In this document: positions 23,015 to 34,049 of the stretch, one piece after another
How positions within the stretch are numbered: position 1 is the stretch's first letter
Layout: every line of letters starts with the position of its first letter
Source: Symbiotaphrina buchneri
Lineage: Eukaryota; Ascomycota; Symbiotaphrinales; Symbiotaphrinaceae
DNA: 64,000 nucleotides
NCBI GenBank assembly: GCA_001599915.1
Contig: BCIG01000004.1
Coordinates: 793,343 to 857,342, forward strand
Direction: 5' to 3'
The notes under the pieces: generated by a model
Databases searched by the model: none
The model's input: the letters and a program-made list of their open reading frames with translations, nothing else
Told to the model about the DNA's origin: nothing
Position numbers and translations under genes: made by a program

Positions 23015-23751
23015 ATGGAGCTGGTCACCTCCCACCCCTCGTACAACCTCACGCTCTCTCTAGGCCAGCACCAGCGCCTAGGCTGGGGCTCCCGGCCCGC
23101 CTTACTCCTAATCGACGTCTGCCGGGCCTACTGGCACCCAGACTCACACCTAAACCTACTCAACAACCCCGCCGGCGCCGCATCGCCACGCAGCATGCGC
23201 AACCTTCTACTAGCCGCGCGCCACGGCAAGGTCCCCATCATCTGGGCGCAAGTGCGATATAACCACCCGGCGATGCTGGACGGCGGGGTGCAGTACCTCA
23301 AAGGCCCCGGCATCGCGATCTGGCAGGATGGCGATAAGAGGGGTATGGATGCGTGGTTGGAAGATGAGGGCTTGGTTATGGATCGTGAGACGGAGGTGCT
23401 GGTTGAGAAGAAGAACCCGAGCGCGTTCTTTGGGACGGGCTTGCAGGGTGTGCTGGTGGCGTTGGGTGTGGATACGGTTGTGCTGGGAGGGGTGAGTACG
23501 AGTGGCTGTGTGAGGGCCACCGCGGTGGATGCGCTGGGATGTGGATTTAGACCTATGGTGAGCTGTCGATCCTGATATTATGATACTGTACAAATGTTAA
23601 TGTGTGTGAACAGGTTGTGGGCTCGGCATCCGGGGATCGATCGGATGAGATACAGCAGGCCACTTTGTTCGACTTGAACGCTCACTGGGCGGATGTGGTG
23701 AGCGAGGAGGAAGCAGTGGACAAATTAAAGGCTGGGTGGCCGAGTTCATAA
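23015..23751 (+). CDS. Isochorismatase-like cysteine hydrolase
   Basis: Two exons, 23015-23557 and 23614-23751, joined at FRPM/VVGSASGDRSDEIQQ. Motifs are RPALLLIDVCRAYW (catalytic Asp), KVPIIWAQVRYNH, VEKKNPSAFFGTGL (Lys) and VLGGVSTSGCVRATAVD with the catalytic Cys. The length, about 226 residues, fits the family, which includes nicotinamidases, N-carbamoylsarcosine amidase and isochorismatase. Members hydrolyse C-N or vinyl-ether bonds. Substrate not determinable. Compared with the paralogue at 13782-14643 it is intact and keeps the active-site Cys. It is convergent with the alpha/beta hydrolase gene, whose stop lies 29 bp away. Confidence 0.88.
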
Positions 23752-23780
23752 TCACTGGGCGATTCGATATAGTACATATC

Positions 23781-24949
23781 TTAAGTTGCCAATCCTATCA
23801 CGAGAGCCTCCGCGGCGTCGTGCACCAGCTGCTTCCCCACCTTCAACAGGCCAGCCAGTATCAACGTCGAGTGCGTCGCGCCCTTGTAGACCTTCACATC
23901 CACCTCCACGCCTGCGCGTTTCAACTGCTCCGCATACGCCAATCCCTCCGGAGCCAGTAAATCGCACTCCCCCACCGCAACGAACGTCTTCGGTGTCTTC
24001 GCCAGCAACTCTGCCGACGCCAGATTCGGACTCGCGTCCCAATTCAAAGCATCCGCCGCGTTGGGAAGATACATATTGCGGTACCATAGCATGCGTCCTG
24101 GAGTGAGCCAGGGCGAGTGCTGATTAGCTGCCCAGATGGTGTCAACTGTCGCCGTGTTGTCGATTACCGGCAGGATCAGGAGCTGGAACGTGAGCGGTAT
24201 TGGCGGGGAGACGAGGCTGGCTTTGAGGGCGAGGACTGCGGATATATTGCCGCCCCTGGGCAAAGATGTCAGCCTTATGATTCAAAATGGAGGACGGCTG
24301 TAGTCCTACGCGGATAAACCCCCAAATGCCGTTCGTAGTGGGTTGACACCCAGTCTTTGCGCCCCGGTGGGGGAAGTGATCCATTGCAAACCATCAAAAG
24401 AATCGCTCACCGCCGCTGGATAAGGATGCTCGGGTGCATGGCGGTAATTGACGGACACAACTACACATGCAGCACCTTGTTCACCAGATAGTGTCAGCTC
24501 ATCCGTCCCAACGCAGATACACCGACTGTCGTCGTACGCTTGCATAGCACGGTCAAAAAGCTATTCTCGCTGCCCAGTCCCCCCAGCGTCCATCCCCCTG
24601 TTCCCAGATTTAGGACACACTCTCACACGGTTGCTGCGCACTTACCGCCGTGAAACCAGACAAACACCGGCCAACCATCCTTCGGGCGTGTTCCTTCCGG
24701 CTCAAACACCCTGAGCTGGTAATCTCTGCCATCGTCGATATCGTAGATCCTTCCCACAGGCTCAGCTGGGATAGCTGCCCCGGCTGAAGATGGCGGCGCG
24801 TTCCGTACGGCTGGATCCCACGGCTTATCTTCTATCTTTGGGAGGAATTGCAGTTTCGCTTCGTGAAAAGCGATGTACTCCGGATCCAGTCGCGGGCGCA
24901 TGGAAGGGTGGATTGGCTGGTGGATGACGCGCTCTGTCTGGGATGCCAT
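23781..24949 (-). CDS. Alpha/beta hydrolase (hormone-sensitive-lipase-like esterase)
   Basis: Starts at ATG 24949 (MASQTERVIHQPIHPSMRP). Introns after FHGG, after LTVLCKR and inside GLSAGG join the frame. The oxyanion-hole motif HGGGG forms across the first intron, CVVVSVNYRHAPEHPYPA is the family signature, and the nucleophile elbow reads FGGLSAGGN, where most relatives have GDSAGGN. FVAVGECDLLAPEGLAYAE holds the acid and GATHSTL the His. It would hydrolyse esters or related bonds in the cytosol. Its 3' end faces the isochorismatase-like gene 29 bp away. Substrate unknown. Confidence 0.87.
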
Positions 24950-26290
24950 TATTGGCCAGGAGCATAATATCTTGACGACAGAGATTTGAAATCATAATCT
25001 TGGGGGAAAACAAGAAAAGGAGTGCGTGCAGAGCTGCTGGTGGTCATCATATGCACATATAGTACCCGTTGTGTTTGTTTTCGGGTAGCACAGGCGCGAT
25101 AATCCGGCAGGCAAACGTTCCTTGCGTCACACTTGTTATTTAGCATCTTTTCCACATCATTCATGCGCCTAGCTGGGGTAGTCATCGTTTCACGTAGTGA
25201 GGTGTTCGTTGACAAACGCTGAAGTATTACTTTTGCAAACTCTGCTATCGAGGACATCAGCGATATATGTAACAAAATTGTTATGAAATTGATTAAGCCG
25301 GCATTGGGACTTTGGAGATAATATGCTGTCACAACAGGATAACCAGAATCGAAAGAAAACAGCAAAGAGAGCAGAGCAGGATACGTTCGGTAAGTATATG
25401 GAACGTCAATCATGATCATAAAAGGGGCAGGATGACTCTGGACAAGACCTGAAGTTCGCACGTGAGGATGAGTGGATGATGGTACTAAACCTAGAAAGGA
25501 AGGTCTATTATTGGCCGCTGTTTTGGTGATACATACCTTAAGGTACGGTGTACCTCAACGACAACGCGTGGAAATACGAAGTGATATTCAAATTTCGCCT
25601 GGTTGTTAGATGCCTTCCTAATGCATCAGCATAACTTTTGAGATGATTGCTTTGACACAAGTATTAGCCTATTTTATATCCTCTGTACTCGTACAAGGAA
25701 GAAGAGACTTCTGTTTGGTATCCTTGGCCTCATAACAACAAGCCTCGGTACTCGTACAGTCTACTCAGCGCTAACCTGCACTATGGGGCCCCGACGTCAC
25801 CGGCGTCCTCAAAAGCCGGGTTATCCGACTCCCGGACCGAGATGCTTGGATGTAACGCTGCGCGATCCAATTTTCTTCGGGTGATAGGCGATCAGCTTCG
25901 GGTATATTCCTAACACCTGAGAGGCTGTGGATTCGGCGATGCACAAGAGATGCACGCCTTGGAAGAGAGGACAGCGTCGGGTAAATTATCAGCGATGCTG
26001 ACGCGTTGCAACGTGGGATATCAGCGACGCCGAGAATTCGCCTTTGATTGCAAGATATAAAGTGGATCACAAGGTGGAGCCTGAGGGGGTTGTGGATGAC
26101 TCCAGCGGAGGAGTAGGAACCCCGTACTCCGTATATATTGTGGGCCATCTCCATATCTCCATAATTTTTCTCCAGCCCTCTCCGCTCTGCAGAACACAGC
26201 CAACACTGGGAAAGCCCAGTGCGCACATATATACCCCCAGCAAAGCGTGCCACAGACGGTGCTGTTAACACTTCTGTATTATTTGCAAAG
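24950..26290. other. Long intergenic region
   Basis: About 1.34 kb with only short, family-less open frames on both strands. It is moderately AT-rich. Apart from a TATA-like stretch near its right end, I see no RNA gene, repeat or coding block. Confidence 0.5.
26227..26233 (+). promoter_or_regulatory. TATA-like box upstream of sugar transporter
   Basis: ATATATA lies about 60 bp before the ATG at 26291, good spacing for a fungal promoter with a short leader. Positional inference. Confidence 0.4.
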
Positions 26291-27917
26291 ATGCATTTCC
26301 CAAAGCTCTACAATGTCTATTTCCTCGCGGCCATCTCCACGGTCGGCGGCATGCTGTAAGTCTCGTGCCCTCTCACAGATGTGAGTCGTGGAGGATGGAA
26401 ACTAATGCACCCATCACAGGTTCGGCTTTGACATCTCGTCCATGTCCGCGATCATCGGCACCACCCAGTACACTGATTACTTCGACAACCCCAACACGAC
26501 ACGGCAAGGAGGCATCACCGCCGCTCTCGCGGGCGGCTCCGTCATCGGCGCCTTAATCGCCGGGCCCGTCTCCAACAGGATCGGACGACGGGACGCGATC
26601 TTCTTCGCCTGCCTGTTCTGGCTCGTCGGAACGGCCTTGCAAACGGCATGCAACGGCACCGCCATGCTGGTGTGCGGACGCTTCGTGAACGGCATCTGCG
26701 TGGGCATCACATCGTCGCAGGTGCCGGTGTACCTCGCGGAGATCGCCAAGAAGGAGTACCGCGGCTCCGTGCTGGTCATCCAGCAGTGGTCGATCGAGTG
26801 GGGGATCTTCCTCATGTACTTTGCCGGCTACGGCTGCTCCTTCATCTCGGGCCCGGCCTCGTTCCGCACCGCCTGGGGCATCCAGTTCGTGCCGTGCGTG
26901 TTCCTCATGTGCGGCCTGCCGTTCCTGCCGCGCTCGCCGCGCTGGCTGGCCAAAGTCGGGCGCCTCGACGAGGCTATTGAAATTCTGGCGCGCATCCAGG
27001 CGCACGGCGACAGCACCGATCCTCTGGTTATTGCCGAATGGGAGGAGATCACGACGATCCTGGCCGCCGAGCGCGAGGGCCAGAAGGGCTGGCGGCGCTT
27101 CATCAAGAACGGCATGTGGAAGCGCACGTTCGTCGGCATGTCTGTACAGGCCTGGCAGCAGCTCAGCGGCGCGAACGTCATGACCTACTACGTCGTCTAT
27201 ATCTTCGAAATGGCGAACCTGAGCGGAAACGTCAACCTTGTCTCGTCGGGCATCCAGTATGCTATCTTCCTGGTCGGCACGGCCGCTACCTTCTTCTTCA
27301 TCGATCGCACCGGCCGCAGACCCCTTCTCATCTACGGCGCCCTGACAATGGGCACGTGCATGTTCATCGTCGGAGGCGTGCTGGGCACCTACGGAACATA
27401 CATCCCGGGCGGCTTGAATGGAAACCTGAGCGTCAAGATCCGCGTCACCGGCTCGCCGTCCTACACGGTCATCGCCTTCTGCTACATCCTCGTGCTAGCC
27501 TACTCTCTAACCCTAGCGCCTATCGCGTGGGTCTACGCCGCCGAAGTGTGGTCGCTGGAGACCCGCGCAACCGGCATGGCGCTCGCGTCCATCGCAAACT
27601 GGCTCTTCAACTTCGCCATCGGCTTCTTCATCCCGCCCGCGTTCGCCAACATCTCGTGGAAGCTCTTCATCATCTTCGGCGTCCTCTGTTTCGCCGCCGC
27701 CATCCAGGCCTTCTTCACCTATCCGGAGACGGCGGGTAAGACGATTGAGGAGATTGAGTTGTTGTTCCGCCCTGGTGCGCCTAAGCCCTGGAAGACGAAG
27801 CCCGGACATAGCTTGCTGGATGAGAAGATCCAGGAGGTTAAGGAGCATAAGACGGAGGCTGGTGGTGTGCTAGGTGCGGAGACGGAGCATGCTGAGACGG
27901 CGGGTGAGAAGGTCTAG
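26291..27917 (+). CDS. MFS sugar-porter transporter (monosaccharide/quinate type)
   Basis: A short exon 26291-26355 (MHFPKLYNVYFLAAISTVGG) is joined across intron 26356-26419 to a long exon ending at TAG 27915-27917. It has twelve membrane segments and all sugar-porter signatures: GFDISSMSAI, RIGRRDAIF, GRFVNGICVGITSSQVPVYL, LPFLPRSPRWLAKVGR, QAWQQLSGANVMTYY, DRTGRRPL and a TYPETAGKTIEEIELLF tail. About 520 residues, normal for the family. It is predicted to be a plasma-membrane proton symporter for a hexose, pentose or quinate-like compound. The first-exon splice after the initial GG/ML is a classic position in fungal sugar porters. Confidence 0.92.
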
Positions 27918-28129
27918 ATGTATATTACATTCGTGGGGGTGGAACACGGATATGGTAGTATTTATGGAATAGCCTTGACGGTCGATTCCGCAATTGCAAT
28001 AAATCAGGCCAGGTGTAGATGAAACGTCTTTGTGACCACGCATTCAAGTCCTTGTCAGCATTTAAGCATGACCACTAGTTCAAGTGTAGATAGGCATATA
28101 CCTTAGAGGAAAGATTGAGACGTTCAACA

Positions 28130-29782
28130 TCAGCTCCTTTTCTGCTTCACACTCCTCCACTCCATCGTAGCACTGCCCAGCATCGTCGCACACGCAAGCC
28201 CAACCGCCAGGTACCACGTCTGCGCCAGACTCTTATCAAAGCCCAGCAGCGCGCCCGCCAGATTCTCCGGCCCAACAAGGGACCTCAGGTCACTCAAGCC
28301 CATATCCTCCACACTCGTCGCGTTCAGCGCGGGCGCCAGCTCATGCAGGTTATCAGCAAGGCGGTTCTGGAAGATACTCTGGGCGGCTACAACGAAGACG
28401 GCGGGGCCGAACTGCTCGGCGAACAAGATGATGGAGAGCCCGATGCTGGCGTCGGCCTTGGGCAGCGTGACTTGTACGGCCGACTGCGGCGACAGGAAGC
28501 CGATGCCGCCGGCGAAGCCGTAGAAGCCGGACAGCACGAGGGTTTTGGCGAGGGTTGTCTGAACGGTTAATGTGGTCATGAGCCCCGCCAAGACGGGCAT
28601 GAGAATGGAGCCGGCGACCATGAATGGCGTGTAGTAGCCGATGAGGGACACGCCGACGGATTGCACGAGGACAGCAATGATGTCCCCCGCCACGATCGGC
28701 AGCTGGAAGTATCCGCTCTGCGATGCACTGTACGCCCGCACCGCCTGGTAGTAGGTGGGTAGGTAGTATTGGATGACCATTGTCGCGGAGTTGCAGCATA
28801 GCGTGTATGTGAACCCGGCCAGGACGGACCGGTTGCCCAGGATCCGCGGAGGGATCGCCGCGGCGTCGCCTTTCCGATACTGGTCCAAGGCGAACAGGCA
28901 CAGCAGCACGCCGAACGCGCAGAAAAGACCAATCACTGTCGCCGAGTCCCACGCGTACTTGGACCCTGCCCAGCTGAGCGCGATGAACAAGCAGGTCAGG
29001 GACGGGACGAAGACAACATTGCCAACTAGATCCAGCTCCGAGATGCGCTGTGCCCAGGGGACGTCGGCCAGGGGCTTAACATCACCAAGGCAGAAGAAAA
29101 TCCCAACGAACGTCACGAACCCGATCGGAAGATCGATCCAAAAGCACCACCGCCACCCGAGGCGATCCACAATCACGCCTCCGAGTATGGGTCCCGCGAT
29201 CGACGACAGGCCCGACACGCTGCCCAGCACGCCCGTGTACAGCGGCCGCTTGCGCAGCGGGATGCACAGCACCAGCAGCGTGAAACAGCCCGCCATGATC
29301 CCCGCGCTGGCGAAGCCGCAGATCGCCCGCCCCAGCACGAAGACGGCGCTGCTCGGCGCGGAAGCGCAGACTACAGACCCGAGCATGAAGATAAAGACGC
29401 TGAAGAAGAAGACGCGTTTGACGAACAGGATTTTGTACAGCTTGCCGAACATGAATTGGAAGCTGCAGGCGCAGAGCCGGTACGCGGCGGAGTACCAACC
29501 GACGTCTTGCACGGTGTGGAAGTGGTCGGTCAGGGAAGGCACGGCGACGGAGACGATCGACCCGTCCATGCTGGAGAGAACAAGCACGAGCCCAACGGAG
29601 ACGATGATGAGGAAGAGGGGCATCCCGGTTGGATACTGCGATTCATCTTCGGCGGCATCGCCCTCGGTGGGCGGGTTGGCGTTATCGGCCTCGAAGGTCT
29701 CAGAGGGATGCCCAGGAGTTACCGTAGATGATCTTTCGCCGGTAGAAGGCTGGACATTAGCCGGAGTGATCTCGAGCGGCAT
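28130..29782 (-). CDS. MFS drug:proton antiporter, DHA2 (14-TMS) family
   Basis: One exon of 550 codons. A hydrophilic N-terminus of about 55 residues precedes 14 predicted membrane segments. Motifs typical of DHA2 exporters are VLSSMDGSIVSVAVPSL (variant of the LDxTIVNVALP motif), DVGWYSAAYRLCACSF, GRAICGFASAGIMAGCF, IPLRKRPLYTGVLGSV and GPILGGVIVDRLGWRW. It would export toxins, drugs or metabolites across the plasma membrane. Lack of introns contrasts with its neighbours, but occurs in this family. The 3' end is convergent with the sugar transporter 212 bp away. Confidence 0.9.
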   Translation of the reverse strand: MPLEITPANVQPSTGERSSTVTPGHPSETFEADNANPPTEGDAAEDESQYPTGMPLFLIIVSVGLVLVLSSMDGSIVSVAVPSLTDHFHTVQDVGWYSAAYRLCACSFQFMFGKLYKILFVKRVFFFSVFIFMLGSVVCASAPSSAVFVLGRAICGFASAGIMAGCFTLLVLCIPLRKRPLYTGVLGSVSGLSSIAGPILGGVIVDRLGWRWCFWIDLPIGFVTFVGIFFCLGDVKPLADVPWAQRISELDLVGNVVFVPSLTCLFIALSWAGSKYAWDSATVIGLFCAFGVLLCLFALDQYRKGDAAAIPPRILGNRSVLAGFTYTLCCNSATMVIQYYLPTYYQAVRAYSASQSGYFQLPIVAGDIIAVLVQSVGVSLIGYYTPFMVAGSILMPVLAGLMTTLTVQTTLAKTLVLSGFYGFAGGIGFLSPQSAVQVTLPKADASIGLSIILFAEQFGPAVFVVAAQSIFQNRLADNLHELAPALNATSVEDMGLSDLRSLVGPENLAGALLGFDKSLAQTWYLAVGLACATMLGSATMEWRSVKQKRS

Positions 29783-30712
29783 GTTTGAGGCACGTTGTTG
29801 CAGGAAATGGTAGAGATCTCTGAGATGAATGTGATGTTGCAGTTGCGGTCACTCGGGCTTTTTGCAGGTACCAGGGTTAGGGTTCCCTCGGGCCGAGGGT
29901 CGGGGCACATCAGGAAGCCGGAACTTCGCAGCCGCCCATCCCACCTATGTCATAAAACGGCCAAGAACGCAGACCATCATAGACATTCAAATAAGAACAC
30001 TCAAATGGAGCAGGAAGGGCCTCCAGCTCGCTTACTATATCAACCGATATCGACTGGTTATGTGCAACATTCGGCCTCGTCCCCCACCGACCAGTGGATG
30101 ACGTGATCCCAAACACTATCTTCGACAACACGCCGCTTGACCGGGGCATCCTAGGCACGGGCGTGGACCGAGGTGGTCTTGGAGATTTTTGAGGATGGCA
30201 GTTGAAGTAAAGCAAGAAGAGAGAATTGGTAATCACCTTCGGGAGAACCTGCGTCAAATGCTTACTTGCAGACGATGAAGTGAAAGTCAGCCATCGTGGT
30301 GACAGCCAACCATTGGAGCAACTCCAACAATAAGTGATAAAGGGATTGAGCTTCGGATTGGCTTCTCCCGACTTTCGGGACAAATCTAACCTGCAATCAC
30401 CTCCACAGTCCCTTCCCCACACCGACTGCATTTCATCTCCAGTTTTCTCCGCTCTTGCACGCCTTAAACTGGTGATCGACAGATATTTGGGGAACGCACT
30501 AACCCGGGCTTACGTCTACCCCGCACCCATCATCTTCGGAAGTAGGGGTGATCACCGCGATAGCTCCTTGTCTAGCTTCGTATTGCTCGGCGGGGGACGG
30601 TGATGTTGCGCACCTGGAAGTTTGGCTATATATACCCTTGATACGGCCTCTACCGGGAGCTGTACTAGCACGTCTTTCTCTAACTTAGAAGTCCATGGGC
30701 AATCTGCAGGAC
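29783..30712. other. Divergent intergenic region
   Basis: 930 bp between two transporter starts, presumably carrying both promoters. Open frames here are short and lack family features. Confidence 0.5.
30627..30634 (+). promoter_or_regulatory. TATA-like box upstream of second sugar transporter
   Basis: TATATATA occurs 79-86 bp before the ATG at 30713. The position suits a core promoter; no other evidence. Confidence 0.45.
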
Positions 30713-32738
30713 CATGCCGCTCAACAACTATACCAGCCGCGTCGCGGCTTTTGCTGCTCTTGGGTCGCTGACGGTACCTAACGCTGCGTGTGCTCATTGA
30801 GAATGATGCTGATGCTGATCCTGACAGTATGGCTACGGCGCTGCCATCATTGCCCAGGTCCTCGGACAAGACTCGTTCTTCGAGGAGTTCGACCTCGCAC
30901 AAGAAGGCGATGGGGTGGCCTACACCAACAAGATTGAAGGTACATCGTGCCCCTCACCTGCCTCACACCGATGGCTTCCGGGTTACTAATTCTCGTCGTT
31001 GCCAGGGCTCATGAATGGTCTCTTCTCCCTTGGTGGTGCACTCGGTTGCATCTTCTTTGCCTGGACGGCTGAGACGCTTGGCCGTCTTCGTTCCATTCAG
31101 ATCGCCTGTCTGGTTGGTATTGTGGGTGGTGCTTTGATGACGGGTGCGGTCAATATTCCTATGTTTCTGGTCAGCAGGTTCATCATGGGCTGGTCGATTG
31201 GGATGATGGTTAGCGGGGGTGAGTATGCACATGTCCATCTGGGGGATACTGCTGACGGGGGTATAGTACCACTTTATCAGGCCGAGCTGAGCACCCCAAA
31301 GCACCGCGGCAGGACAGTTGGCTTCCACGGAATGGCGCTGGCCACCGGCTACGCCCTGACCGGCTTCGTCGGCTTCGGCTGTTATTACGACAAGAACTCG
31401 TCGTTTCAATGGAGGTATGACTCGTGACGTTAGAAGACATCTATGATTCTATGCGCATGGCTGAGACTACGCAGGTTCCCATTTGCGGTGCAGATTATTC
31501 CAGTTGTAATCCTCCTCGCTGGCAGCTGGACCTTACCTGAGAGCCCTCGTTGGCGTATGTCCACGTTCCCCACAAGGACTCGTCATATCACTGACTCTCA
31601 TAATAGTACTCAGCAAAGGCCAGACCGATAAGGCGTGGGCGACGCTTCAGAAGCTGCATCACTCACCCAACGACCCTCAAGACACCTTTGCAAGGAAAGA
31701 GTTCTACCAAATGTCCGAACAATTTGCACTTGAGAAGCACAGGCGCGAAGCCATGGGTATCAAGCACTGGTGGGATTTCTTCTTCCGGAAGACGTACCTT
31801 CGCCGCCTACTTGTCGGCGTCGGTGCGCAGATCACCAACTCGTGCACTGGTAACCTCGTTGTCAACAGTGGGTACACCTTCCCTTCTAACCAGTCGTTGT
31901 CTAACCTCAGCATTACAGACTACCAAGTCACGCTCTACGACCAACTCGGTATCAAAGGCGGCATTCCCATCCTACTAATCGCCTTCTGGAACTGCATCGG
32001 GATGGCGGGCAACACGACCTCAGCCTTCTTCCTCATGGACCGCTACGGGCGCAAGGCGCTCTACATGGTGGGGATCGCGGGCTGCGCCTTTTGCCTGTGC
32101 TTCGAGGCCGCGCTCACAAAGTACTTTGTCGAGACGCAGTCCACCAACCGCGTCGGCCTCGGCTTCGGCGTCTTCTTCATCTTCTTCTTTGTCTTCTTCT
32201 ACGCCTTCTTCATGGATAACCAGCAGTATGTCATTGTCAGCGAGACGTTCCCCATGGAGTTCCGCAGCGTCGGCGTTGCGTTGAGTTTGTTTGGCCAGTT
32301 TGCGGCTACAGCGCTGTTTGTGGGCGTGGCCCCGACTAGTATGTTCTTCCTCATGGCTTTTGCTTTTCTGGTCCAGTATGCTGATAATCTGCCCAGGCTT
32401 CGCGTCGATCGGATGGAAGTTCTACCTCGTCTTCATCTGCCTCTCTGTCGGGACGTTCATCTACGTCTGGAGACTCTTTCCCGAGGTAAAACCCACCTAT
32501 ATACCCCGCAGGAGGCTGGATTCGCTAACACCACCTACAGACAAAAGGACTATCCCTCGAAGAGATCAACGAGCTTTACGGCGACCCGGTCGCGGTGCAT
32601 CTCACGGATGCGGACAAGAAAGAAGCCGCCGAGCTGGACCGCAAGATCCAGATGATGAACCTCGGCCAGGCGCAGCATGTGGAGAATTTGGAGGCCGGTG
32701 CAGGCCCTGGCGCAGAGGATATCACGACTAAAGCATAG
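30713..32738 (+). CDS. MFS sugar-porter transporter (hexose type)
   Basis: Multi-exon gene from ATG 30713 (MPLNNYTSRVAAFAALGSLT) to TAG 32736-32738. At least eight short introns join in phase. Blocks are YGYGAAIIAQVLGQDSFF, LMNGLFSLGGALGCIFFAW, FLVSRFIMGWSIGMMVS, VPLYQAELSTPKHRGRTVG, SWTLPESPRW, VGAQITNSCTGNLVVN, MDRYGRKALYM, VIVSETFPMEFRSVGVAL and TKGLSLEEINELYGDPVAV. Twelve membrane segments are expected. It resembles fungal hexose transporters of the lactose-permease-like group. The usual GINAIxYY block is replaced by the NSCTGNLVVN/NYQVTLY region, so the substrate may differ from glucose. Splicing was inferred by eye. Confidence 0.85.
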
Positions 32739-34049
32739 ACGCTGACCCTGTGGCTCCAGAAGACTTGGACAGGATGATTAGAACTTTAGAAGCGTCGGGG
32801 AAACCTGCCGAGGACCGTGCTTCGGTGATACTGTGCGAGTAGACGATGAATCGGTAGAATAAGCTTTATATACCCCGATTTGGAGAGGTCGTCAGGCATG
32901 CAGATCACTTCTCATTCCCACTTGAGCTGACGAAGTGACGCGTTGACCTTCAAATCAAACCGGGCACAAATAAACTTCTCTTTACTTACCCCACTCCCCA
33001 CCCCCTTCATTAACTGTCTTGCATTGTGGCTTGCGGTCCCTGCGGTCCGTCGGGGAAACCCGGGGAGCCGGGAATACTGGTCTTGTATTTGGAGAATGTC
33101 TTGCATTATGACTGCTGCGAATAGCTGTGCGGGGAATACAGAGACAATTGTTATCCCCGCATTGCCTTGAACTCCCGGCCCCAGGGAAATACTGCGGGCA
33201 GTGATGACCTGGGTAAATCCCACATGCACCCACCCTGCTCGCAGTGTTCCATGTCCTTGTCCGGGATTTTGGATAAGAGCCGTAGTGAGGTATTCTCTCA
33301 TGGAATTCCAACTCAAGTCTCCCCCGTCCGCTTTCTGTGCCATTAACCCATTTCCCAGATACGCAGAAATACCTTTTGGGCTTTTTCGGCCCTCACTATC
33401 CTCCCACCGCTGCTCCTCTCCGAAAATAGAACCATTGTATAAAACAGGTAGCCCAGATACTGTGCCCATCGGTTGTTACGTCCCTTTTTGGTAGGCAGTA
33501 GCAAGTCCTGGGAAAGTAATAATGGTTATCTTCTATTAAAATGAGGGACCAATGAGCATAGCATATTACTACTCCTGGGAGATAGGACCAGTAAAGAGAT
33601 CAACGACCTTTCACACCTATCGATATGATCGTATATCGTTTCAAGCATATGCCCGGCATCCTAAATGCAAAGATGGGAGTGAATATTGTAATACTAAAAG
33701 AAGCTGCCCTGGTATCCTAAGATTGTAGACATCACTGAGTCCTAGTACGTCGCAATATTCAAGGCTGGACCCTGGTATGATCTGCCAGCGTGAAGTAACT
33801 CATCAATGATAAGGGCCGAATAAAGACGAAGAGTTAACGTAAAGCTACCTAGCGAGGTGGTTTTCCTCGCCGAAAAATTTGCCCTTCGGAATGCGCTCCG
33901 TTAAAAGGTGATCCGGAACCCTTCCGGAACCCTTCCGGATCCCTCCGGGTCCTTCTCCACTTCCGTTGAAGATCATCCCGAACCCCACAAACTTTCTCTT
34001 CCGTCGGAATACGAACGACTGGAACAGCGACCGACGCAAACGATTCTCC
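32739..34049. other. Long intergenic region
   Basis: About 1.3 kb. A 185-codon open frame on the minus strand (32912-33469) shows no family feature, and I do not call it a gene. The right part holds an 11-bp tandem repeat upstream of the Zn2Cys6 gene. Confidence 0.5.
33913..33949. promoter_or_regulatory. Tandem CCGGAACCCTT repeats forming CGG/CCG palindromes
   Basis: Two perfect copies of CCGGAACCCTT (period 11) are followed by two degenerate copies. The junctions create overlapping inverted repeats CCGGAA-CCC-TTCCGG. CGG triplets in inverted order are the classic DNA half-sites for Zn2Cys6 regulators. The array ends about 100 bp before the start codon of a Zn2Cys6 gene (34050), so autoregulation is a reasonable guess. 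Confidence 0.5.

Noticed and set aside
24949-25461. 170-codon open frame upstream of the alpha/beta hydrolase
   Set aside because: Mixed composition without family features. It overlaps the hydrolase promoter region and has no splice support.
25771-26271. 166-codon minus-strand frame
   Set aside because: No domain features; it overlaps the TATA-like promoter of the sugar transporter.
26553-27848. Long antisense frames opposite the sugar transporter
   Set aside because: Codon-bias shadows of a GC-rich coding exon. Their Arg/His-rich translations have no family resemblance.
28773-29813. 346-codon plus-strand frame opposite the DHA2 gene
   Set aside because: Antisense shadow of a long intronless gene. 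Translation is Ser/Thr/Pro-rich with no domain.
32912-33469. 185-codon open frame on the minus strand
   Set aside because: No recognisable domain, low-complexity composition and no promoter or splice context. Likely a chance frame in intergenic DNA.
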